Assembly: GCF_002879865.1 (NCBI RefSeq)
Contig: NZ_PNXY01000018.1
Coordinates: 1-64,000, forward strand
Source: Paraburkholderia rhynchosiae
GTDB taxonomy: Bacteria > Pseudomonadota > Gammaproteobacteria > Burkholderiales > Burkholderiaceae
Length of the DNA: 64,000 bases
Direction of reading: 5' to 3'
The translations under genes and the position numbers were made by a program. Position 1 is the stretch's first letter, and every line of letters begins with the position of its first letter. The notes under the pieces were generated by a model. The model was not told where the DNA came from. It saw only the letters and a list, made by a program, of their open reading frames with translations, and searched no databases. Shown here in pieces: positions 1 through 7,525 of the stretch.

Positions 1-263
1 TTTCGCCGCCTTCGCACTCGATATGAGCGTCGTGCCGACATCCATGAAGGGCTCCTTAAACTCGCATGTTGCCTGATCTGCTGGCGAACGCTTCAGCGCT
101 CGGACGACTCTTTTTGAAACATTCTCTTAGTCTCGCGTGCTTCGAACTCGGAGGCTTGAAGAATCAATCAGATTCTTTAAGCCACTTTATGTACAAACCG
201 CCTGCGTCGAAATTCGCTTTCGTGATTGAAGCATTCGCGCGTCGCGGCAAATTGTGAATCTTG
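1..263. other. Upstream region with no supported gene
   Basis: No convincing gene is seen here. One frame is open from the window edge to a TGA at 74-76 and could be the last codons of an upstream gene, but it is too short to identify. A 7-bp hairpin (AAGAATC at 159-165, GATTCTT at 171-177, 5-nt loop) lies midway; it extends to 10 bp with a G-T pair but has no T-tract. The promoter of the following glycosyltransferase genes may be here, but no good -35/-10 pair was found. Confidence 0.4.
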
Positions 264-2165
264 ATGTCCGATTCCGCTATAACCACTTCCGCCACTTCCG
301 CCACTCCCGCCACTTCCGCCGTTCTGGTCACGCTCACAACACCCGTCGAGTCAGTCCATCTTCTGTGGTCCATCCTGCGAGACGAGGGTTTCGACGCCGC
401 CGTGCTGCGCGCCGCGGAGCTTGCCGCTGCAGGCGTGACGTCGCAATTGCATGCTGACCTGAATGCGAGCGCCGGGCGCTTTGAAGAGGCGTATCACAGC
501 GCATCGCAGGCCCAAGCGGAAGCCAACGGCGTGCGTCATGCCCGGCTTGCGTTGTTCGCCGACGTGCTTGGCCGTGGCGAAGTTGCGCGGCATCACAGCG
601 ACATGGCGGTGGCCGCGCAGCCGCTCGCCGCCACGCTCGAATGGACGGCCTGGCTAATCAACGACTGCGGCGCGCATTCAGCGGCGGCGCACATGCTGCG
701 CGCCTATCAGCGGCAAGTGCCGCAGGACGCGCGCGCGCCATGGTGGCTGGCAATTTCGCTCGACGCGCTGGCTGGACCCGCCGCGCGCGAGGAGCGGCGG
801 GCCGCGCTGATGCGCGCCTATGTGCTCGACCCGGCCGTCGATCCCGTGTTGCCCTTGCAACTTGCATTGGCGTTGCGTGAGGTTGGCGATTGGCCCGCGG
901 TGGAGCACGTGTGCCGCGAAGCGCTGGCGCGCAATCCTGCTGACGCCGAGATGGCCTGGCAACTCAGCCACGCGCAATGGCAGTGCAACTACGCGGTGGC
1001 GGCCGAGGCGACCATGCGTGCCGCGAACGCAGCGTCGCCCGGCAACGCGGACGTGCTGGCCGCCATCGGACTGTATCTGTGCGAGCAGGCGCGCTACGAC
1101 GAAAGCGCGGCAATGCTGCGTGAAGCGCTCGCGATCAATCCCCACGCGGTGACGCCAGCTATCGATCTCGCGGATCTGGACCTGCGGCGCGGCGCATGGG
1201 CAAGCGGCTGGAAGCGTTTCGAGGCACGTCTCGCGCGCGACGACCGCCAGCCGAACAACATCGTCTCCGTCATGGCGCGGCTGTGTCCGCGCTGGCATGG
1301 CGAGTCACTCGCCGGCAAGACGCTTGTCGTGCACAGCGAACTGGGTAACGGCGACGACATCCACATGGTGCGCTACGTTCCGCGACTCGCCGCGCGCGTG
1401 CGTGAAGAGGGCGGCCGGCTCGTGCTCTGCGTGCGCAAGTCGTTGCAAGCGCTGCTGGCGCGCTTTTACGAGGACTGCGTGTCGATCGAAGATGGTCCGC
1501 TTGGCGCGCCGGATTACTGCCTGCCCATGATGAGCCTGCCGCTCGTGTTGAGTCTGCAACCGGAGCAGGTGCGCGGCGACGCTTATCTGCGCGCCGATGC
1601 AAACAAGCTGAGCGCATGGCGCGAGCGGTTGTGCAAGCAGGCGCCGGAGGCGAAGCTGCACGTCGGCCTGGTGTGGTCGGGAAGCCCGACGCACCGTCGC
1701 GACGAAAAGCGCTCTATTGCTCGCGCGGCGCTTGCACCGCTGCTGTCGCTCGCGGACGTCGAGTTTTATTCGCTCACGCCCGGGCGCACGGCCGATGTCG
1801 CGGTGTTCAACGCGCAGGGCTATCGCGTGTTGGATATGACGGCGGATTACCACGCCGGGTTCGACGATGCCGCTGCTCACCTCAGTGCGTTGGATGCGCT
1901 CGTGACGATCGACAGCGCGCCGCTGCATTTGGGTGGTGCGTTAGGGCGGCCGGTGTTCGCGATGCTTGACCACGTGTCGCATTGGGCGTGGGGTAACGAG
2001 GAGACGCAGCTGTGGTACGACTCGCTTGAATTGTTCAGGCAGCCGCAGCCGGGGCAATGGGCGCCGGTGGTCGAGCGCGTGGTGGCGCGTCTGAAAGCGG
2101 TGATGGCATCCCGCGCAGCCAGCGGGAACTCTAACGTGACCGCGCATTCCACGGCGAACGGTTGA
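264..2165 (+). CDS. TPR-repeat glycosyltransferase-like protein
   Basis: This 633-residue protein has an N-terminal array of degenerate tetratricopeptide repeats (roughly residues 20-300) followed by a GT9/heptosyltransferase-like C-terminal half. In that half GLVWSGSPTHRRDEKRS and DALVTIDSAPLHLGGALGRPVFAML correspond to the nucleotide-sugar site of TPR-GT proteins. Such proteins are often linked to protein O-glycosylation (for example of flagellin) or surface polysaccharide; the substrate here is unknown. ATG at 264 was chosen over TTG at 261; neither has a strong ribosome site. It is followed 11 bp later by a paralogue. The usual GEQGLGD loop reads HSELGNGDD, so activity may differ. Confidence 0.75.
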   Translation: MSDSAITTSATSATPATSAVLVTLTTPVESVHLLWSILRDEGFDAAVLRAAELAAAGVTSQLHADLNASAGRFEEAYHSASQAQAEANGVRHARLALFADVLGRGEVARHHSDMAVAAQPLAATLEWTAWLINDCGAHSAAAHMLRAYQRQVPQDARAPWWLAISLDALAGPAAREERRAALMRAYVLDPAVDPVLPLQLALALREVGDWPAVEHVCREALARNPADAEMAWQLSHAQWQCNYAVAAEATMRAANAASPGNADVLAAIGLYLCEQARYDESAAMLREALAINPHAVTPAIDLADLDLRRGAWASGWKRFEARLARDDRQPNNIVSVMARLCPRWHGESLAGKTLVVHSELGNGDDIHMVRYVPRLAARVREEGGRLVLCVRKSLQALLARFYEDCVSIEDGPLGAPDYCLPMMSLPLVLSLQPEQVRGDAYLRADANKLSAWRERLCKQAPEAKLHVGLVWSGSPTHRRDEKRSIARAALAPLLSLADVEFYSLTPGRTADVAVFNAQGYRVLDMTADYHAGFDDAAAHLSALDALVTIDSAPLHLGGALGRPVFAMLDHVSHWAWGNEETQLWYDSLELFRQPQPGQWAPVVERVVARLKAVMASRAASGNSNVTAHSTANG

Positions 2166-2176
2166 TCGAGATACCA

Positions 2177-3949
2177 ATGCGCGATTCCGATTCATCAACC
2201 GGCCAGCTTTTGTCGAACGACGCCAATGCCAATGCCGACGCATTGCATCAACTGGGCCTCGCTCACTTCCGCGATGGAAAGCTCGACCGGGCATGCGAGC
2301 AGCTCGATCGCGCATTGAACGTCGCGCCCGACCGCGCGGACATCTGGGAGCATCGCGGGCTGCTCGCCGCGCTGCGCGGCGACCGGATCGCGGCTGAAGC
2401 GTTCTACTATCGAGCGCTGAGTCTGAGTGGTGGCAGCGCCAGCTTGCATCGGAATCTGGCGGATTGCCTGAAGCTCTCCGCGCGATTCATCGAAGCGCGG
2501 CAGCACTATCTTCAGGCGCTCAGCTCTGAGCCCACGTTGCATCATGCGGTTCGCGCGCTCGCTGAGATCAGCACCGAACAGAAACAGTACGCCGATGCCG
2601 CGGACTATTGGCTGCGCGCCTGGGCGCTCGACTCCACCAACGTGGCGGACGCGTCCATGCTCATCGCGGCTTTGTCGAAGGCGCGCCGCGATGCGGAGAT
2701 CGACGGTTTGCTGCCCACGCTGCGTGCATGCTGCGCCGCGGATGCCGCCGCACTGCAGGAACTGGCGTTCGCGCTAAACGGCGCCGAGCGCTTCGCCGAC
2801 GCGATCAGCGTCGCGAGGCAGGGAATCGCCATCGATCCGCACAACGCGTGGCTGCATCACAACGCATCGTTCGCGTTCAACATGCTTGGCGACTTCCAGC
2901 AAATGCACGTGCACGCCGCCGAAGCCGCGCGGCTCATGCCGGACCACGCGCTGATGCAGTTCAACCTCGCCGCAGCGCAGCTTCGCGCCGGCGATTTCGA
3001 GCGCGGCTGGAAGCAATACCGATGGCATGACGCGCTGCCGGAAAATCACGATCTCGTTCGCCCGGATTTTCCGGAGTGGCAAGGCGAGCGGGTGTTGGGT
3101 TGCCGGTTTCTGCTTGTCGGCGAACAGGGGCTTGGCGATCAGATCCAGTTTCTGCGGATGGCCGATTGGCTGCATCGGCGTGGCGCCCGGGTCGACGTCT
3201 GGGTCGAGGGGCCGCTCGGCGATATCGCGCGCGAAGCCGCCGGCGTGCATGCGGCGTGGGCCACCGTGCCGCCGGGCCCCTATGACTTTTGGTGCCGCAT
3301 GCTCCGAATGCCGGCGCATATGAACCTTGACATGTCGATGTTGCCGCTTGCCGCGCCGTATCTGAACGCCGAGCCTGCGAAGGCGCAGCGTTGGCGCGAC
3401 CGCGTCGAGGCGCTCGGCACCGTCGGTGCGCAAGGCCCGTTCAGAAAACGCGTCGGCATGGTATGGGCCGGCAATCCGGCTTACGTGCTCGATCGCTACC
3501 GGTCGATTCCGCTTCAGCAATGGCGGCCGCTTCTGGAGCAGCCGGGCGTGCGTTGGTTTTCGCTGCAGAAGGGCGATGTGCAGAACGATGCCGAGGCGTG
3601 GTCCGAGGGCATCGATATGCATGTTCTCGGACCGGAGATTCACAACTTCTCCGATACGCTGGCGATCATTCAGTCGCTCGATCTCGTGATCACGGTAGAC
3701 ACGGCGGTCGCGCATCTGGCCGGCGCGTGCGGCACGCCGGTCTGGGTGCTGGTGCCCACGTTTACCGACTGGCGCTGGGTGGTCGAACGCGCTGATAGTC
3801 CGTGGTATCCGTCAATGCGACTGTTCAGACAGCGCGAGTTGAACCAGTGGGACACAGTGCTGGCCGAGGTCGCCCAAGCACTGCGGGAGTATGTCGCAGA
3901 TGAGCCGGATGCGCGCGGCGCATCCGAACCTTGCGCCACCTCAGTGTAA
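2177..3949 (+). CDS. TPR-repeat glycosyltransferase-like protein (second copy)
   Basis: This 590-residue paralogue of the preceding gene has TPR helices over about residues 15-270. The C-terminal GT9-like domain carries LVGEQGLGDQIQFLRMADWL, RVGMVWAGNPAY and LDLVITVDTAVAHLAGACG, which are the canonical loops of this family. Start ATG 2177 follows the upstream stop by 11 bp, so the pair is probably one operon. No signal peptide is seen, so it should act in the cytoplasm. Acceptor and sugar cannot be predicted. It converges on the broken OmpA gene with only 20 bp between stops. Confidence 0.8.
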   Translation: MRDSDSSTGQLLSNDANANADALHQLGLAHFRDGKLDRACEQLDRALNVAPDRADIWEHRGLLAALRGDRIAAEAFYYRALSLSGGSASLHRNLADCLKLSARFIEARQHYLQALSSEPTLHHAVRALAEISTEQKQYADAADYWLRAWALDSTNVADASMLIAALSKARRDAEIDGLLPTLRACCAADAAALQELAFALNGAERFADAISVARQGIAIDPHNAWLHHNASFAFNMLGDFQQMHVHAAEAARLMPDHALMQFNLAAAQLRAGDFERGWKQYRWHDALPENHDLVRPDFPEWQGERVLGCRFLLVGEQGLGDQIQFLRMADWLHRRGARVDVWVEGPLGDIAREAAGVHAAWATVPPGPYDFWCRMLRMPAHMNLDMSMLPLAAPYLNAEPAKAQRWRDRVEALGTVGAQGPFRKRVGMVWAGNPAYVLDRYRSIPLQQWRPLLEQPGVRWFSLQKGDVQNDAEAWSEGIDMHVLGPEIHNFSDTLAIIQSLDLVITVDTAVAHLAGACGTPVWVLVPTFTDWRWVVERADSPWYPSMRLFRQRELNQWDTVLAEVAQALREYVADEPDARGASEPCATSV

Positions 3950-3969
3950 GTAGCCAGAAGCGGCCGCGC

Positions 3970-4478
3970 TTACTTCTTGCCCATCAATGTTTCCATCGTT
4001 TCGCCGCGTACGACGATCTCGGTGCGGCGGTTGAGCGCGCGGCCTTCCGGCGTCTCATTGCTTGCCACCGGATTGTTGTACGCGTTGCCTTTCGTGCGAA
4101 TCCGCTCCATCGTCACGCCGCGCGCCACGAGCGCGTAACCCACGGCTGTGGCGCGGGCTTCCGAGAGTTGCTGGTTGTATTCGAGTGTGCCGATATTGTC
4201 CGTATAGCCTTCGACGATGATCGGCTTCTTGCTGCGCTTGAGCAGCAAGAAGCCGATCGGTCGACGACCGCGCTGGCATCGCCGCGCACTTCCGATTTGT
4301 CGAAATCGAACAGCGCTTTCTCGGGCAGCTTGACGGCTACGCCATCTGCGACTGGCGCGACTTCGATGCCCACCGCCTTGTTCAACGACGTCTCGGTATC
4401 GCGGTTCAGCGGCGCCGCGCAGCCTGCCACCAGCAGCACCGACATTGCGCAGGCGCTAAGGCCGATAAGTTTCTTCAT
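3970..4478 (-). pseudogene. OmpA-family lipoprotein, frame-shifted
   Basis: The N-terminal part (from ATG 4478) has a lipoprotein signal, MKKLIGLSACAMSVLLVAGC with lipobox VAGC, then the start of an OmpA C-terminal domain (LFDFDKSEVR). The rest of that domain (YTDNIG, NQQLSEARA, N-x-T-x-x-G-R-A-L-N-R-R) lies in another frame. The switch is near 4245-4258. Deleting two bases (TC) from the minus-strand GGCTTCTTGCTG restores DRSALLLKRS and gives a 168-residue protein, a normal size for short OmpA lipoproteins that bind peptidoglycan. The junction sits in a perfect 17-bp inverted repeat. It may be a true mutation, a switchable state or a sequence error. Confidence 0.8.
4219..4258. repeat. Perfect 17-bp inverted repeat at the OmpA frameshift
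   Basis: Arms GATCGGCTTCTTGCTGC (4219-4235) and GCAGCAAGAAGCCGATC (4242-4258) are exact reverse complements around a 6-nt loop. The repeat lies inside a coding region. The arm nearer the start codon (4242-4258) contains the two surplus bases that break the reading frame, as if it had been copied from the other arm. Confidence 0.95.
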
Positions 4479-4708
4479 GTTTGTTCTCTCATTAGTTTGC
4501 AGATCAGATCAGATGGCGCGTCCGTCGACAGCGGACGAATCGCCGGCTCATAAAGCACGAAGGTTTTATCGTGCGTCGCTGCCGACAGAGAATCGGACCT
4601 TTCTGAAATCGGGAATTTGATCGAGGGTTTCGGCACCAATGCCGCGACGACGCCAAACCGCCGGAAAACGCGCGTGCGGGCCGGGGAATGGTCCGACAGT
4701 CGCGCCGT

Positions 4709-4714
4709 TATAAT
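4709..4714 (+). promoter_or_regulatory. -10 box (TATAAT) close to the ubiC start
   Basis: A consensus TATAAT ends 8 bp before the ubiC ATG. No good -35 is seen at the usual spacing. If used, transcription would start almost at the ATG, giving a nearly leaderless mRNA. The 244-bp gap 4479-4722 must also hold the promoter of the OmpA gene on the other strand. Confidence 0.45.
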
Positions 4715-4722
4715 CCGAACCC

Positions 4723-5433
4723 ATGCCTATCCGTTTCAATGCCGCCGACGCGCACTGGCGCGTCGCTCCCTTGCCTGGCTTTAGCGCCGTGCAGAAAGAC
4801 TGGTTGACCCGTGGCGGTTCGCTGACCGCGCATCTGCGCGCGCTCGGCGCGGTCGCCGTGCGCGTCACGCGTGAAGGCGTGGCGTTGCCGTGGGCCGATG
4901 AGCATGCCGCGCTGGCTCTTCGCGTGCGTGTGCCCGTCTGGGTGCGCGAGGTCGTGTTGTCGGTCGACGACGTGCCGTTTGTCGCCGCGCACAGCGTTGC
5001 GCCTCTCGCCGCGAGCGTGGGCGTGTGGCAGGCTACGCGGCGGTTGCGCACGCGGCCGCTCGCCGAACTGCTGTATAGCGATAGCAGCGTGGCGCGCTCC
5101 GCACTGGTGAGCCGTCGCGTGACCGAACGGCATCCGCTGTACCGGTTGGCCGCGCGTGAAGTCGGCGGGTCGCCGCCGCATGTGCTGGTGGCGCGCCGCT
5201 CGGTGTTCGAGCGGCATGGCGAGCCGCTCATGGTCACCGAATGCTTTTTGCCGGCGCTGTGGACGCATCTCGCGTCGTTCTCGAGGGCGGGCAGCGTTAG
5301 CTGCTCAAGCGAACACACCTCCGATGCCACACACGCTGGCCACCCGCGCATGCGCGAACATGGCAGGCCGATCGAACACACGGCATCGCGCGCGCATCCC
5401 GCAACGCGTGCGGCCGGCGAGCGGAGCCGCTGA
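4723..5433 (+). CDS. ubiC: Chorismate pyruvate-lyase
   Basis: UbiC converts chorismate to 4-hydroxybenzoate and pyruvate, the first committed step of ubiquinone synthesis, in the cytoplasm. Family landmarks are DWLTRGGSLTAHLR (about residues 26-39), RPLAELLY near the middle and the strongly conserved ARRSVFERHGEPLMVTECFLP. The 236 residues exceed the E. coli enzyme (165); the extra length is mostly a His/Arg/Ser-rich tail after the conserved FLPALW, probably disordered. Its TGA overlaps the next ATG (TGATG), so translation of the downstream glycosylase is likely coupled. The start is fixed by the conserved MPIRFNAADAHW beginning. Confidence 0.92.
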   Translation: MPIRFNAADAHWRVAPLPGFSAVQKDWLTRGGSLTAHLRALGAVAVRVTREGVALPWADEHAALALRVRVPVWVREVVLSVDDVPFVAAHSVAPLAASVGVWQATRRLRTRPLAELLYSDSSVARSALVSRRVTERHPLYRLAAREVGGSPPHVLVARRSVFERHGEPLMVTECFLPALWTHLASFSRAGSVSCSSEHTSDATHAGHPRMREHGRPIEHTASRAHPATRAAGERSR

Positions 5434-5906
5434 TGTTGCGCGGCTTTCCTCCCGTTGTCGCCGCGGATACTCATACGCTGATTCTCGGCAGCTTTCCCGG
5501 CGAAGCGTCGCTGGCCGCGACGCAGTACTACGCGCATCCACGCAACCAGTTCTGGCGCCTGCTCGGCGCCGTCGTTGATGAACCGCTCGCGGAACTCGCG
5601 TATGAAGAGCGGCTGCGGCGCCTGCTCTCGCACGGCATCGGCGTGTGGGACGTGCTCGCCGCGTGCCATCGCGAGGGCAGTCTCGATGCGGCGATCCGCA
5701 ACGCGCAGCCAAACGACTTCGCGTCGCTGCGCGAGCACTCGCCCTGCCTGCACAAAGTCTGCTTCAACGGTAAGACGGCGGGCCGTTTCGCGCCAGTGAT
5801 CGGCGCGGCCGGCTACACGACCCTCGTATTGCCTTCGTCGAGTCCGGCGAATGCTATGCTCTCGTTCGACCAAAAATTGCGCATGTGGCGCGACATCCTT
5901 ACATGA
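5433..5906 (+). CDS. Hypoxanthine-DNA (deoxyinosine) glycosylase, UDG family 6
   Basis: At 157 residues this matches the small HDG branch of the uracil-DNA glycosylase superfamily, which removes deaminated adenine (hypoxanthine) from DNA. The visible motifs are LILGSFPGEASL (motif 1, about residues 16-27), HPRNQFWRLLG (about 35-45) and LPSSSPANA (motif 2, near 133). No signal or membrane segment is present. It overlaps ubiC by 1 bp and the next gene by 4 bp (ATGA), so the three are almost certainly co-transcribed. The assignment to family 6 rather than MUG/TDG-like enzymes rests on motif similarity. Confidence 0.85.
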   Translation: MLRGFPPVVAADTHTLILGSFPGEASLAATQYYAHPRNQFWRLLGAVVDEPLAELAYEERLRRLLSHGIGVWDVLAACHREGSLDAAIRNAQPNDFASLREHSPCLHKVCFNGKTAGRFAPVIGAAGYTTLVLPSSSPANAMLSFDQKLRMWRDILT

Positions 5907-6823
5907 CCAAACTCATCAAGCGCGCGTCGGCTGAAGCGCGTGCATTCCGCGGCCGTAACGCTGACGGCGCGGGCAAACACCAGGCAGTGCGCAACAAAAA
6001 ACGCGTCTCGTACGACTCACACGACGGCGATCTGCACGACGCGCCGCAAATCGAAACACCGCGCAAGCCCCGTTTTGCGCCCGTCACCTTCTCGGAAGAG
6101 GGCGGCGTGCGCTACCTGCATTTCGGCACGGAATGGGTGCAAGGCGCGATGCGTCTGCGCAAGCCCGATCACATCGAACTCGAATACGCGCAGCAAATGA
6201 TGGCGTGGCTGCTGTTCATCGAAACGCCGAAGCGCATCGTTCAACTCGGTCTGGGCGCCGCAGCGCTGACCAAATTCGCGCACCGCTTCCTGAAACGAGC
6301 GAAGGTCGAGGCGGTCGAAGTGAACCCGGCGGTCGTCGTCGCCGCGCGCACGATGTTCGACCTGCCGCACGACGACGCGCGCCTCACGGTGCACGAAACC
6401 GATGCGTGGGACTTCGTCAACGACCGCGCGAACCACGGCACGATCGGCGCGCTGCAAATCGACATCTACGATGCGACCGCGCGCGGCCCTGTGCTCGACA
6501 GCGTCGGCTTTTACCGTGCGGCGCGCGCGTGTCTGACGGATGCGGGCGTGGTCACAGTGAATCTGTTCGGCGACCATCCGAGCTTCGTGCGCAATATGAA
6601 GCGGCTGAACGAAGCGTTCGACGCCCGCGTGGTCGCGCTGCCGGAAGTGCATGACGGCAACCGCATCGCGATCGCGTTCTCCGGCCCCGCGCTCGACGTG
6701 CCGTTCAAAGCGCTGCAAGCACGCGCCAAGCTGATCGAGGCGGAACTCGGCTTGCCGGCGCGCAAGTGGATCAAGGGCCTGCAGGAATCGACCGGACAGA
6801 CAGGCGACTCGTTCGCCATCTGA
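5903..6823 (+). CDS. Spermidine synthase-like protein
   Basis: A 306-residue protein with the Rossmann-fold core of polyamine aminopropyltransferases: IVQLGLGAAALTKFAHRFL (nucleotide-binding loop), VEAVEVNPAVV (acidic residue at the end of beta 2) and a following IDIYDATARGP segment. The N-terminal 40 residues are basic and probably flexible. Many such proteins act as SAM-dependent transferases of unknown substrate, so true spermidine synthesis is not assured. ATG 5903 overlaps the glycosylase stop as ATGA, arguing for coupling and against the longer GTG start at 5885. Confidence 0.75.
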   Translation: MTKLIKRASAEARAFRGRNADGAGKHQAVRNKKRVSYDSHDGDLHDAPQIETPRKPRFAPVTFSEEGGVRYLHFGTEWVQGAMRLRKPDHIELEYAQQMMAWLLFIETPKRIVQLGLGAAALTKFAHRFLKRAKVEAVEVNPAVVVAARTMFDLPHDDARLTVHETDAWDFVNDRANHGTIGALQIDIYDATARGPVLDSVGFYRAARACLTDAGVVTVNLFGDHPSFVRNMKRLNEAFDARVVALPEVHDGNRIAIAFSGPALDVPFKALQARAKLIEAELGLPARKWIKGLQESTGQTGDSFAI

Positions 6824-7115
6824 TTCCGGTCAGCGCCGAAGAGACCGGGCCACCACGGTCCGGCCTCGCCACGAGCAACCGTCGCATCCACGCGACGGAA
6901 CAAAGCCGCTATCTATCCGGCATTGAAGCGGCGCTTCGTCGTTGCCCCATCTGGTTCGAAGGCCGATAAGGGCGATAAGGCCGACAATCCCGATGAGGCA
7001 GCAGAACCGCGCTGCGCGGGACTATCCGCCGCGCCACTTCATCTCCGGTGCCCATCCGCTGAAACACCGTGCCGCCGGCTCCGGCAGCCAGCGCCGTGCC
7101 TCGGGTCGTCCCTGC
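6824..7115. other. Gene-free stretch before the symporter operon
   Basis: Short open frames here have no recognisable protein features and overlap one another in different frames. There is no clear terminator for the upstream operon. It is read as intergenic, ending at the promoter at 7116. Confidence 0.5.
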
Positions 7116-7143
7116 TTGACCGCACGTTCGCGGCTCCTATACT
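7116..7143 (+). promoter_or_regulatory. Sigma-70 promoter of the DUF3311/symporter operon
   Basis: TTGACC (7116-7121) and TATACT (7138-7143) are 16 bp apart, close to the sigma-70 consensus. The predicted start near 7150 leaves a leader of about 135 nt before the first ATG. Confidence 0.65.
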
Positions 7144-7158
7144 CTTTCGAAGCTTTTC

Positions 7159-7252
7159 GGGGCACTCGTGTCCCATGCGGGGCGATCCTCCGCGGGCTTG
7201 CTACCGCGAGGCGGCCCTCCGCTTTGGGGATCTACCACCCGTCGAACACGGG
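7159..7252 (+). promoter_or_regulatory. Structured 5' leader, possible cis-regulatory RNA
   Basis: Between promoter and start codon several helices can form. A hairpin pairs GGGGCA (7159-7164) with TGTCCC (7169-7174). A three-way junction is closed by GATCC (7184-7188) with GGATC (7228-7232) and carries stems CGCGG/CCGCG (7191-7195, 7204-7208) and GCGG/CCGC (7211-7214, 7219-7222). A last hairpin pairs CCCGT (7238-7242) with ACGGG (7248-7252). A strong ribosome site AAGAGGAG lies at 7273-7280. It matches no riboswitch class I can name; the folding is read by eye and GC-rich DNA forms such stems easily. Confidence 0.35.
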
Positions 7253-7285
7253 CCAACATTTCAATAATAGGTAAGAGGAGACGTC

Positions 7286-7525
7286 ATGGCTCACGACGCC
7301 GACGCGAAAAAAGCCAGCAAGCACTGGCTCTGGCTGTTGCTGTTGCCCTGGATCGCCATGGTCTGGGTGCCGTCGTACAACAAGGTTGAACCGGTGCTGT
7401 TCGACTTTCCGTTCTTCTACTGGTATCAGCTCCTCTGGGTGCTGATCAGCGCGGTCATCACGGCGCTCGTGTACATCAAGACCAAGACGCGCTCGCCGGG
7501 CCGTCCTCAGGGGGACGCACGATAA
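7286..7525 (+). CDS. DUF3311 small membrane protein
   Basis: A 79-residue protein with two membrane segments (about 14-31 and 45-64) and a basic C-terminal tail. DUF3311 proteins are regularly encoded just before sodium:solute symporters, as here, where its TAA overlaps the symporter ATG (TAATG). It is probably an accessory subunit of that permease in the inner membrane. The start is fixed by a good ribosome site, AAGAGGAG, 5 bp before the ATG. Confidence 0.85.
   Translation: MAHDADAKKASKHWLWLLLLPWIAMVWVPSYNKVEPVLFDFPFFYWYQLLWVLISAVITALVYIKTKTRSPGRPQGDAR

Noticed and set aside
2..76. Possible C-terminal end of an upstream gene
   Set aside because: Only 24 codons are visible and none match a family I know, so it is not reported as a gene.
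6951..6963. tRNA T-loop-like GGTTCGAAG
   Set aside because: No acceptor stem, anticodon arm or matching GGTTCGANTCC context around it.
6942..7274. Small overlapping open frames before the DUF3311 gene
   Set aside because: They overlap in several frames, lack ribosome sites and cover the promoter and leader.
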